From Absidia repens (lineage: Eukaryota > Mucoromycota > Mucoromycetes > Mucorales > Cunninghamellaceae): 64,000 nt of DNA. The position numbers were made by a program, and so were the translations under genes. Location of the stretch: positions 372,001-436,000 of the forward strand of contig MCGE01000017.1 in the NCBI GenBank assembly GCA_002105175.1, given 5' to 3'. The notes below the pieces were generated by a model that was not told the origin of the DNA, ran no database searches, and was given only the letters and a program-made list of their open reading frames with translations. Shown in pieces: positions 11,972 through 23,035 of the stretch. Within the stretch, counting starts at the first letter, position 1. Each line of letters starts with the position of its first letter.

Positions 11972-14504
11972 TTATCCGACATTTTGGGCAGCATTGGCAG
12001 GACAGGTACCATTTGATTGACCAGTGATAGGGCACACAGCATCAGAGCCAAGAGGTGGTTGTTGTTGGTCGCCAGCCATAGGACAAGCAGCAGCAACACT
12101 CGTATTGTCGCTACTCTTTTGACCAGTGACGGGACATACACCACCATTCGCCGGTACCGATTGCTGTTGTTGTTGTTGTTTGGCCGCCATGGGACAGCCC
12201 CCAGCCATCGTGTTGTTATTTCCACTACGTTGACCGGTCACCGGACAAACACTTTCAGTTGTCGTTGATGCTGGTACCACCATATCTTTCTCCGACACTT
12301 GATATACAAACGGTTCGTCCTTGGCGTTATCGGTGTTGATGCTGTTCGGCGTTTCGTCGTCGTCAAAGTAAAATGCCAAAAGAGCATCCTCGTCGTCAAC
12401 ATCATTACATTCTTCTTCGTCCAATGATCCTTGCCAATTTGTCTCACCACGCAAGAATTGCTGATAATCGGGTGAGTGGCGCCATTGTCGGTTAAGACGT
12501 TCTTCTAATGTCAGGATTTCCAAAGGAGCCATGGTACGTGCTAAACGAGCTGCTTTTAACACCACCTAAAAAAGAAAAAAAAAAAGGTAAGGTGGGGAAA
12601 ATCACAATCACATGCTTTCTTTGGGGGGGGGACGGGAGGGATGACTTACCTTGATAAGAGTTGGAGGAAGAGACGCCCAGTGATCCAAGATTTTACGGCT
12701 CCAGGGATTATCCATTTGTTTCAACTGAGAGACGATAGCGTGCAAAGAAGTCTCATCTGAGCCAAAGATTTGACTAATTTCCTTTTGCCATGTGTTGATA
12801 CGTTCTGGGCCTGGGTAAGAATGATGGAGGGCTAGTGCCAATTGTACGGCAGTCGAAGTCAAAGGAGGAGGACAGAGGGCCATCCGTTTGGCATTGGAGA
12901 AGACGTCAGTGAGCTGATTTTCCGGCACAAAGACATCCACAAGACCCAGTCGTAATAGTTCAGGAGCACGCAATCGACCCAAGTCCGGTGGCGCGAGAGC
13001 TAAGTAGACATCCCAGCCAGCAGGTAAAGAAGGTTTGTTATTGCTTGCCTTGATCCGATTGTCGCTGATTTGGAAGAGAAGTAAGGGTGGGATGGGTGCA
13101 TGTGATGGCTTCATGTCGCATTGAAAAAGAGCATGTTCGGTGGCTACACGTAAATATCCATGCCATAAAGTCACATATGATAAATCCAAGGGAACCTGTC
13201 CATTGATGAAGGTGAATGTCGGCTTACTAGTGGATGGTGGAGGTTGTAAGTGTTGATGTCGTACGAATTTGTAGTAGGCAGCGCCTAGGTGATCCAATGC
13301 TCGGATGATCTTGGATTCGTTATCGTCACTTTCTTGTTTCAAATGTTGGTAAGTTGCTTCATAGGCTAACCCGCTGCTAATCATTTTGGTGTCCTTTGTA
13401 CCGATTCGATCGTCCGTGGCTGTCGTCCAATCACTGTTGTCCACCACAGTAGCTGTCATCAAAACACTTGTCACCTCATTTCCACTGGTATCGTTGTTGT
13501 CATCCAAATAGACTTCATTCAAAGCTTTTTCCAGTTGATTTAATCTTGCTATAGTGATCATGTTCTGACTATGAGGGGAGGCTAGGGTAATTGTTGTTGG
13601 TCCGCCAAACTTTGATGCTTCCACAGATAAAAATTCTTCAGCAATCACTTGTGGTCCCAGATCCGCTAAAAGTATAAGGATGATTAGTCAGCCTTTTCTG
13701 ATCAACTTAGTAACCTTCTTTTTCTTTGACTGCTTACCTTTGCCTTTGTTTTGCCATAGGTTAGCAAATGGACATGCAGGTTCTTCCTTTTGTTCCTTTG
13801 CATTCTTCCAAGTCAAGTAGTCAATGACGTCCACATGTTCGATACACCTACGATAAAAAAGCAGAGTGGGGAGTAAGTATAATTATCTATCCGTATTCCT
13901 TTGATGCTACTTCAAACTTACGCTGAATAATAAAAGGCCTTTGCTTTGACAAATTCGGCATCCAAATGAGTCTTATCCCACAGTTTCCCGGTTTTGCTGT
14001 CCTGAACTTGTTGAAGCACCCAGCTTTTGATGATATTTGGCAACCCCTTGATATACTTTTCGTCGTTATCAAAGTCATATTTTTCCATGCGTTCATATTT
14101 GGCTATATTCTCCAATCGTTCTTGCTCCTTTTGCTGTTCCAATTCATAGTCCAGATATTGTCCAAAGTCAAAAGACTGTTTGAATCTGTAACAAAAATGA
14201 GAGTAACGACATGAGTTATTCACCCATTCTATTCCCGTTTCCCTTATCATTCCGAAACTTACTTGGAGTAATAAAAATGTTTCGCTCGTAAGAGTTGCAA
14301 AGTGTTTTGAGAATCGTGGTAAAAACTGTCATAGTCTTGATTGACGGGTGTCTTGGTATCTTGGTTGAGTTGCTTCTCTTGGTTGGTTGGTCCCATGGAT
14401 CGTAAAATGGTATGGACACCAGATTGGAATACTTTATCTTCTAACCATGGGTATGTTTTGAAGTCTTCAAAAACCTTTTTTTGTGCAGTCGTAAGTGTAG
14501 CCAT
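11972..14504 (-). CDS. Divergent HIBCH-like (crotonase-fold) pseudoenzyme with Cys-Pro repeats
   Basis: Five exons: 14504-14263, 14185-13922, 13847-13738, 13665-12650, 12565-11972; 741 aa. Residues 1-205 contain two related segments ending RAKHFYYSKFKQSFDFGQYL and VKAKAFYYSACIEHVDVIDY, then CPFANLW. Residues 206-585 align by landmark to HIBCH: TTITLASPHSQNMITIARLN, FINGQVPLDLSYVTLWHGYL (where the enzyme has the glycine-rich oxyanion loop), RVATEHALFQCDMKPSHAPI (where it has MPET...FPDVGG), RAPELLRLGLVDVFVPENQL, and LTLEERLNRQWRHSPDYQQF. Both acid catalytic residues and the oxyanion glycines are missing. The tail has six Cys-Pro motifs, at residues 651, 668, 688, 705, 722 and 732, alternating CPVTGQ/CPITGQ with CPM. 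The fold is inferred from motif order; the function is unknown. A structural or heme/metal-sensing role is possible. It is transcribed away from the RhoGEF gene. Confidence 0.8.
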
Positions 14505-14527
14505 GTAGGGGGGGGGGGAATTGTGTG

Positions 14528-14562
<35 letters not shown>

Positions 14563-15293
14563 AAAAAATATAGAACAACAGAATGTGGTTGGAAAAATAC
14601 CCCAGATTCATCCTAGAAAAAAGACGGAGATCAAAAAAGAAACCCCATTGCGCACCTTGGTTGATAGCAGGGAGCCAATTGGCAGGCATTGTATTTATCT
14701 GCGCAAATTTAAAGATGAAAGGATACAAACAAACGCCAAACAATTACTTTATATCATTTCTATATTTAACAACAATGTCATATCAGCTCCGTGTTTTTAA
14801 TTATTATTTATTTTCGTCAGCAAAATATGAGATCAGCTAAAGCGTGGATAAGGGGATTGGAGAAGGAGAAGGGGGATTTATTTGACTGATGACAAATTTG
14901 GATAGAAATCATGGACAAAGACTCAAAACGTCTACTGACTCGAGTTTGTACAAGATTTTTAATTCTCCAAATGAAGGATAAAAAACCAAAAAACGGGGAT
15001 TTGAATGATCTGCTGTTTAAACTCACTTGATCCAAGCTTCACAAAGAAAGGGGTGGTGATAAGGGGAAAAGATTATTGTTTTTGTTGCCACATCATCATA
15101 CTCATCACCATTACCATTACAACCACCCTACTCAGTTTGGTTAAACAACTACCCCTGAATTGTTCCCCTTTTTTACACCCACTACCTCCTCTCATGAAAA
15201 CTTGTGGAATTTCTTTTTCCTTTTTGTTTTTTTTTTTTTATTTTATTTTATTTATTTGTCTTTTCTACAATATCAAGAGCAACACATAGAACT
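14505..15293. promoter_or_regulatory. Divergent promoter region (HIBCH-like / RhoGEF)
   Basis: 789 bp between divergent starts. A 33-nt A run (14528-14560; poly-T on the sense strand) lies 24 bp upstream of the minus-strand ATG, preceded by G9. A T/TTTTA tract (15227-15253) lies about 40 bp before the plus-strand ATG. No other gene is seen. The overlapping open frames here are low-complexity. Confidence 0.5.
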
Positions 15294-18200
15294 ATGCAAT
15301 ATCAGTCTACTTCATCTTATGGATGTCGATATTCTTGTTCTTCTTCGTCCCCGCTTTGCTCGTGTCATTACTCTTATTGCCAACCTCGTCGAAATTCAAA
15401 TTCCTCTCACTATCCTCATTATTCTCATACTACTACTATTCACCATCATTACCATTATTCACCGCATTCACATTCGTCATCAACAGCGTCACAGTCTTTT
15501 TGTTGTCAACAGTTCTGTAATAATGTACCTACTTGTATTTCATTTAGTCCTACCAAAAATCAGCAATCATGTAACTATAAATCAAGCCCTTCCTCCGTTT
15601 CTTCCTGCCCTATCGCCTCTACCTCGTCTACGTTCACTGACCATCGTCATCAACAACGTCAGCATCATGATCCAAAGAAATATAAAATGTTGACTCATTC
15701 TATTCAAGAGTTAATTCAGTCAGAACGTGATTATGTGGATGATCTTTATATTATGGTCGAAGTAATATTTTTAATAACGATATATATTACCCCACGTTTC
15801 TAAAAATAGCTTGTTTTTTTTGGATAGATTTGCCTCGCAGTGATGCACCAGCAAAAATGGGTATCCGCCAGACACGTGGCTATCATGAGCCGCAATAGTT
15901 CCGATATTTTAGCATTTCATCAACGAATCCTGGCTTCATTCTACGTGTCGACACACCAATCTGTAGAATTAAAATGTCAAGCCATTTCGCAGACTTTTCT
16001 TGACCATGTAAATAAAAAGAATAAAAAAAAAAACATTTAAAGCCCGAACCCTAATTTATTTATCTTTTCACACAGCAAGCAGAATTTATGGCTCTGTATG
16101 AGGATTATTGTGACGGACACTCAAAAGCATGGAATCTTTGCACAGAGTACCGTTCCAAATCAGAATGGCCAGATTTTATTCTTCAATGTCAAGCTTTAAT
16201 TCAAGAACACCAAGAAAATATGGCAATGTCATCCCCTTCATCATCAAACAAACGTATCCGGTTCGAGGATTTTTTAATTAAAGTAATTTGATGCTATTAA
16301 ATAGGAAACTATGGAGGGGAAAATTAATTCTCGCTTTTTTTTTTACTATGCGTAGCCAATTCAACGAATTTGTCGCTACCAATTACTTTTAAAGGAAATT
16401 GTAAAACATGCTAATTCAACGCCATCGTCATCATCATCAACATCAACATCATCATCATCTTACCATTCAATATTAACACAAGCATTTAATTGTATGCATC
16501 ATATCGCCACTGAAATAGACCGTCAAAATGAAAAAAAAGAATATCAAGAGCGAACCAGTCGATTCATCCAGCGATTGGAGAGTGATTGGCGATTATCAAA
16601 AAAGTGTGTCGCCGAGCTTGGAAGCATTATTATTTCCGGGGCACTCGACATTCAGTATTATATGAACAAAGGAGATGCATATCATCCTATGGTTTTTGAT
16701 TCTTCACCTCACCCACACGAGACAACCTCGACGCCCCCATCGTTTCCATCCCCACCCCCGTCTCCCATCAACGCAGCCTCGGTTTCAAACAATCAAGCTG
16801 TGAAATCGCGGTATTTGGGTTGTTTTGTTTTTGCATCTTATATAATTATGGTTCAAGTTAAAAAACAAACTTTGTATGAAGCCAAACATTGGTTCCCTTT
16901 GCATTTGGTCGATTTGGTCGATCAAGACAATGGTAAATCTTTCCGTTTTTTTTTTTTTTTTATCAAACTAAAATTTAAATCCATGCGCATATCTACAAAA
17001 AAAAAAAAAAAACCCCCATGCGCATTTAAACCCAGATTGTTAATTTTTTTTTTTTACTTCACCTAGATAATAATGACTTCATGCTACAACATGGCGAGCA
17101 TATATTTATATGCACTGCTTCTTGTACTAAGGAAAAGCAAACTTGGATTGAAAAAATTCGATTAACCCAGCAATCTTTATATAATAAACAACATCACAAC
17201 ATCGGAGGCATTGTTTCGTCTTTAAGCAACCATCCCTTTTCCTCCACACGATTTGATATCAGTCATCACCAGCGGCCACAACTGCGATCTAGTACCACGT
17301 TTTTCTCTAATGAGCCGCAAATCTATCATTATCATCCTCATAGATCAACCAGAAATGAATTACTTCCAGCTTCCTCTTCCTCTCCTTCCTTGTTATTAGC
17401 GGCTGCTGAAAATACTGACCACCATACTAGCAGGAAAAAAAATCGATCCTTATCCACGCATCTTACCTCTTCATCATCGGGGACTAAAACTACCAATCCT
17501 TCGCTTTCCTCACCATCTTCACCTATTTTTCCAACATCTTACCAAAATAATCATGTTCCCGCTACTGATGGGAAACAACAACCACCTAGGCGACATAGCT
17601 CGTTAGATCTCTTTACCATGGCATCTCATAATTTAACCCGCGTTTCACTCCATTTTAAATCCCATCATCGAAATGCCATGCGGGATGCCGTAGATCAACG
17701 AATTCGTGACGTTTGCACCCGAGATTATCTCTCTTCTCGTGCACGTCATATTGTCCTGGATCGAAAATTAAGCACCAATTCCTCTCCTTTACCACCGTTA
17801 GCGCCACCGCCGACAGCCATGTCATCACCATTAGTCGCCGCCACATCGTCCGTAGCTTCCTTCTCCCCATCCCCATCGCCTTCTACGCCACTTCAAGCCA
17901 CCGCCACATCGTCCTCGTTTTCATCCTCATCTCTCCTGGTGCCATCATCTCCCACATACCACCCCCTTCAAAATCGTATTCCATCACCTACTCTTTATCC
18001 CTCGCCATCATCGCCTTTACAGGTATGTCAAGCATCATCTCCGTGCCGGTCACGTAGATCTAACCCAAAGAGCCCATTGACGCCCACTTTTCATAACGAT
18101 ACCGGTGACAACGACAATGATGAAAAAAACAGCGACATGGACCCTTCAAGAAAAACTAGTGGCACGACCATGACCGAAATTCCAAGCAAAAAAAAAGGCC

Positions 18201-18514
18201 GCCGTGTCTCACTCATGCTGCAATCTTTATGGCGTCGTTTACGCCGAGCCAAAACGCATAAGCATGCAAGCATAACCAAAATCGATGATCCCTCTCATTT
18301 CCAAACTCCTCATCGTTCCACTGTGTCCTTGCCATTGACGAATCCGATATCTCCTACTGTAATGCATCCACATCCAATGAAAATCCAAGAAGAAGATGAA
18401 GAGGTCGATACCAATCAACAACTACATGATATACTTCATCATCCAGCAACTTCTAACCCCATTCCTTCGTATTCAGATTTCCATTTATATCAACATTCAT
18501 TAAACGTTAAATAA
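15294..18514 (+). CDS. Rho guanine nucleotide exchange factor (DH-PH protein)
   Basis: Activates Rho/Cdc42-type GTPases by nucleotide exchange, typically at sites of polarised growth. Five exons: 15294-15761, 15828-16007, 16076-16282, 16356-16932, 17067-18514; 959 aa. Residues 1-130 are Ser/His/Cys-rich and low-complexity. The DH domain starts at about 133 with ML-THSIQELIQSERDYVDDLY (conserved region 1) and contains RIRFEDFLIKPIQRICRYQL followed by LLKEIVKH (conserved region 3), joined correctly across intron 3. A PH-like region follows (YLGCFVFASYIIMVQVKKQT ... HGEHIFICTASCTKEKQTWI). The remaining ~440 residues are a Ser/Pro-rich tail with basic patches (KKKGRRVSLMLQSLWRRLRR). The closest functional class is the fungal DH-PH GEFs; the target GTPase cannot be told. 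Confidence 0.9.
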
Positions 18515-18599
18515 ATACATTGTTGGTTATTTTTTTTTCAATCTTTTTATTTTTATTAAGCATGATGTGTCTTAAAAAAGTGGGGATGGAATTCACACT

Positions 18600-19350
18600 C
18601 CGGCTCATATATTTTTTATTTTTCTCCGTCTCTTTTATTTTTTTTTTGTTTCTTTCTCTTTCTGCTTTTTTTTTTTTTTTTTCATTAAAAGCGTCAATGA
18701 AATCATAGTGATCATGGATTAGTAGTTAGAACTTAATTTAGGGGCATTTTGAAAAATGCAATACAAACATCAAGGGGAACCCCTTTCATTTTGGATTTAG
18801 GTTTTGGTATCGCCTTTAGATTAGCCTTTACTTTAGATAATTGCTATAGCTTAGCTTAGCGTTAGTTGTCAATGCTTGTATACACATCTGAATAAAAAAT
18901 TATCTTGCCTTTTTTACCACCATTCTGTCTCATACATATAGCTTTGTTTTTTGCAGTCAACCTTTTACATGCACCATATCCATTTTGAATAGTGTTGACC
19001 ATCCCATGTTTGTGTTATGTTCATGCCAGATAAAATATTATCTGTCGTCTTTTTTTGAACCATCCCATGCTTATGGTATGTTTATGTTTCAAATAAAATA
19101 TTATCTATTGCCTTTTTCAACCGTCAGCTTAGTCTCTACTGTGTACCAGAAATCTCTTTTAAGTGCAATATAGCTTCACAATCAGTCCACCCTTTGAATA
19201 GAGTGTAGAATATATCAACCAACCCCTGCGCATATTTTTCATATCATACTCCGCTTGATTTACCAGGAACCATCCTTCTCCTAATAGACATGCACACAAG
19301 TTTAATTTGATACAAAGGGTGTCACTAGGAAACTTTTTATTTTTGCTTGT
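18600..19350 (+). repeat. Dispersed repeat family, copy B (subfamily 2)
   Basis: Pyrimidine tract (18625-18680), then CATTAAAAGCGTCAATGAAA, GATCATGGATTAGTAGTTAG, GGGGCATTTTGAAAAATGCA, and the core GGGGAACCCC/TTTCATTTTGG at 18774-18796. This is followed by TTAGCTTAGCG and CTGAATAAAAAAT (18888), then modules with CATGCTTATGGTATG and AAATAAAATATTATC (19032 and 19089). The leader differs from copies A, H and J but matches copy F at 51180, which defines a second subfamily. Confidence 0.75.
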
Positions 19351-19933
19351 AGTCCGACAATCAAGTCATGATGTCCTGTGATGGCACTGTTAAAGATGGC
19401 ACTAGTAGAGGAGCAACGCCGGATAACAATGATTTATATTTCTTTTTCTAAAATATATATATATATATATATAAAAGGGGGGAAAGACGTCTTGTTCTAA
19501 GCGTTGGCGTGTAGGTTCGTTGCAATACAGTGATGCTCACAGAACCATGAAAAGCTAATCCACGGCAAATACGAATGTTAAAGATGTTAACAACAACTAA
19601 AGGGCCCTTTTAACAATACCTTCGCAAAACGAGTTGGGATTGAACAATACTCGTTGTCAATACCAACCGATCACTACCAGAATACTAAAGGCTTTTTTTT
19701 TTTTTTTTCCTCAATACCTTCAACGACAGAAAGCAAACTACGATTGTCATCTATTTCCATCCCATTGAGCGAATCAAAATTTTCATCAACACATAGTATA
19801 TTGAATAAATTTGGTCGTTTTATTTATGTATTTGAGTTTGTTTTCTTTTCTTTTGGGTGTCCATACTATGAATATAATTATATGATATAGCTATAGGTTG
19901 CGACAGTACAGTACATACCGTACGGCTCTTGAA

Positions 19934-19975
<42 letters not shown>

Positions 19976-20439
19976 AACCAGTGAAAATGAGAAGATGGAA
20001 GCCAAAAAACCGCTCTCAGGAGCGATCCAGAGGAATCTACGTTAACGATACCCAGAATAACAGTAGTTTTCTAGAGAACATTGATTGTTGGCTGTAAAAT
20101 ATTGTCGTTCATTGGAATAAAGATATCGTATTTTGGACGTCCTAGGCATCATCCATTTTCGGTGTGCGGAGAATGAGTGAGGTGGGACGCAATTTTGGAT
20201 GAATAAGGGGAAAGATAGATAACCTTTGAATCATTAGTATAAAAGATTGAGTAGACCTAGCAGAGCATTTTCATTTGAGTCCAGAGAGCTGGCATCGGTA
20301 TGCGGAGTGGCACAAGAAAGCTCGACTTTTCAATGATCTTTGCAGCAGTGAATTGGGGGGCTCAATAGGGGTTTTAGAAGATATATCGAGTCATTCTCAG
20401 TGTCGACAATGTATTTTGGGCAAAAAAAAATGAAAAATC

Positions 20440-21110
20440 AAAATCAAAACCAATAAATAGCCCAACGAAACATCCTCAGATGTATGACCTACACCAGTAA
20501 CACACATCAAAAACACACTACAAGCGAACTATCCAATATAATATGAGGGAAACCATTGAGGTATATGAAGAATGGTCAACATTAATATAAAGGAATTACT
20601 GTAAAACGGGGGGGGTTAATATAATGTGCTGTACGTGGCAAGGGAAAGGCTAAAAGAGTATCTTCTTATTGAAGTAATGTACAGAATCTGCCAGCACTAA
20701 GCTAAAGAGACGATGAAAATAAAGAACCACTTGTACAAGACATCACAGAGACTAATAGGACATTATTCATAAGAGCATGTAAAAAGAGGCATATTTTATT
20801 CAGATATAGATACAAACTATAATATACTAAGACGAAGCTAAGCTAATGGAGGCTCCAAAAAGCCAACTAATGAATGGTGTTCCTAAATCCTGAATCCAAA
20901 ATGAAAGGGTTTCGTCATGATTCTTGTAATCTCTGAGCTAAAACCCCTTCTAACCTAGTCCTGACACTATTCTAAGTCCAACCCAATCTCAAAGAAGTTG
21001 AATGGTGAAGAGAAATAGAAAAAAAAAGAAAAAAAAAAAAGGAATAGAGAGGAAATAAAATCCACATTGCGCGGAGCTTGAATGGGCCGGGTTTTTTTTT
21101 TGATCTGTTG
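20440..21110 (-). repeat. Dispersed repeat family, copy C
   Basis: Reverse-orientation copy. Reading the minus strand: a degenerate head near 21090, CACCATTCAACTTCTTTGAG (about 21000), GTGTCAGGACTAGG, the core CCCTTTCATTTTGGATTCAG (about 20900), CTGAATAAAATATGCCTC (about 20800), then modules ending GTTGACCATTCTTCATATAC (about 20570) and TAGTGTGTTTTTGATGTGTG (about 20510). The same left end appears in copy I (59370-59390). It differs from A/H/J by ending about 300 bp earlier. Confidence 0.75.
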
Positions 21111-21666
21111 CTGAACTGAAGCACATATCCGACTGATCATATCCCTCATCTTCTTTCAATAACCTTTTTCATTCTGCTGGCAAAAGGCTTCACACGGCCG
21201 CTGTCTTGCGAGATATAGTATGGTTACACACATAAGAATAATGATATAATCCACAATGACAATGTAGTTTGGTTTTACCGTTTCTATCACTGTTTTAGGT
21301 TCCTACTGTAACTAATTCTATCATCTGCTGCTAATGATATCCGCTGCAATATCCAACCTGCTTTCTAACGTAATGAGAACAATCTTAAAAATATACATTT
21401 ACATCATGCACTCACATCAAAGAGACATCAAATTGGAAGACACAACCCTTTCACTTCAGCATTGAAACATCGCTATAGAGTAACAATCAATAAAAAAAAG
21501 GGGGGAGTAAAAAGACGTAAATAGGAGAGACATAAAGGATTTGCATTTTTTATTTCATGAAATCGTAAATAGTATAAATATCCATAAAATGAAGACTAAA
21601 GAAAGCTAAAGATAACTAAACAAAACGAAACAAAAAAAAAATTATATGATATGATATACTATATTC

Positions 21667-22605
21667 CTACACCTTGATGGTTGTAGATTTCGCCGCGGGT
21701 GCTTTGCCTTTGCCTTTGGATTGTATCGGTGCTGCTACTGGTGTCGTTTCTTCTTCTTCTGCACTGCTGCTGTCCTCGTCACTTTCATCGGAGTCATCAT
21801 CGTCGTCGAAAACTGATACCACTTTCTTTGCTGCGGATTGCGTCTTTTGTCGTTTATTTGGTGTTGATGCTGTTACTGCCGAAGACGAATGTGATGATGA
21901 TGGTGGTGATGGTGATGATGATGATGCTGACGCTGAAGATGATGATGCTGAGGATGAAGGGTGAGATCGTTTCAACAATCCGCTCACGGCGTTCTTCACG
22001 CCTTCCACCATTTGTTCCCGGTTGTCCAAAAATTCGTGATCATCAAACAAATGTTTTCGAGGTTCCCGTTCTTTGAGTGCCTTTTCAATCTTCTTTTCTA
22101 ACCGTTCCCGTTTTTCTTGTTCACGTTTTGGTAAAGCTGCCAACTCTTCTTCCAATCTATAATAATAACCATAATTGTAATCATGATGAATAAAAAAGTG
22201 TTCAAAGGAATGTTACATACCCAACTATTATATTTCTGGAACTTACCTTTTCGCTTCATTCACGCTTTTGATACGACGACCTTGTAAATCACGACAAGCT
22301 TCGAAGTTTGTTGTTTTTTGTGCATTCATACGACCACCTTGAGCACGCAACATGGATCCAAACCCACCTTTGCCACCACGAAGTCGAAGAGATAGGTTCA
22401 AGTATTCAGTGTTGTTTGTTTCAAATAACGTCATATCGTCGGTTAAGATCTTGCCTCCAAGAGATGAGACCACCAATGAGCCAATACCATCAGTATAGTT
22501 TTGGCAAAGATGAGATTTCACATCACCTACTGTCGTTTTTGCATTATAGAAAGGAAGACAGAGTGTTTCTGACGATGCGTTCAATATAACTTGTTGAATG
22601 GCCAT
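21667..22605 (-). CDS. SDE2: Sde2: ubiquitin-like-fold splicing / genome-maintenance protein
   Basis: Sde2 is made as a precursor whose N-terminal ubiquitin-like fold is cleaved after a GG, giving an active C-terminal part that starts KGG and joins the spliceosome to aid excision of certain introns. Two exons, 22605-22247 and 22156-21667; 282 aa. The ubiquitin-like fold spans residues 1-~77 (MAIQQVILNASSETLCLP...). The diagnostic processing site is RLRGGKGGFGSMLRAQGG. The Sde2 domain follows (NAQKTTNFEACRDLQGRRIK, LEEELAALPKREQEKRERLE), then DDHEFLDNREQMVEGVKNAV and a Ser/Asp-rich disordered tail. I chose the ATG at 22605 because the ubiquitin-like fold begins right after it; an in-frame ATG at 22656 would only add a hydrophobic leader. 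Confidence 0.94.
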
Positions 22606-23035
22606 AATTGCTGAGTAAAATACAAAAGAAAGAGAAGTGTTTATTTGGATTTTCAATCCTCAATTTTTTATAAAAATTGAGGAATTGAGCGGGGTGTAAA
22701 AGACAACCAATCCAAGCAGACCTTTTACAACCATTTCCCATATCACACAATTCACAAATGCCCACTTTTTTGATAATAGTAAATGAATTTCTTTATTGGA
22801 ATTGAGAGATAGTATGATAGTGAATAATTAAAATAAAAAGGGAAGATACTAACACAGTACAGTACAACGATGGGGATCAGTAATAAAAAAATAAAAACAA
22901 CCAAATGAAGGGAAGGGAAGACGAGAGATACAAGACAACTATGTATACATAGTATAAAAGCCATCATTTTCAATCCGTCATCACCATTTTATTTGTATAT
23001 CCCATTTTCCAATTGATTAAAAGTATAAAACATTA
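22606..23035. other. Intergenic: SDE2 promoter / RAD23 3' flank
   Basis: 430 bp between two minus-strand genes. It holds AT-rich sequence and a CAGTACAGTAC half-palindrome (22854-22866). No coding signal is seen. Confidence 0.45.

Larger units (their letters stand above)
18515..21666. other. Long intergenic region holding two repeat copies
   Basis: 3.15 kb with no recognised gene. It contains repeat copy B (about 18600-19350, plus) and copy C (about 20440-21110, minus), a (TA)n at about 19451-19472, a T-run at 19687-19708, an A38 run (19936-19973), and a TACAGTACATACCGTACGG cluster near 19905. The stretch 19980-20430 shows nothing I can classify. Confidence 0.55.

Noticed and set aside
15160..15693. 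177-codon frame overlapping RhoGEF exon 1
   Set aside because: Hydrophobic translation of the Ser/His-coding CAT/TCT repeats in another frame. The DH-domain frame is the real one.
21674..22076. Plus-strand frames opposite SDE2 rich in Asp, Ser and Met
   Set aside because: Shadows of the GAT/TCA repeats in the SDE2 tail; SDE2 on the minus strand is certain.
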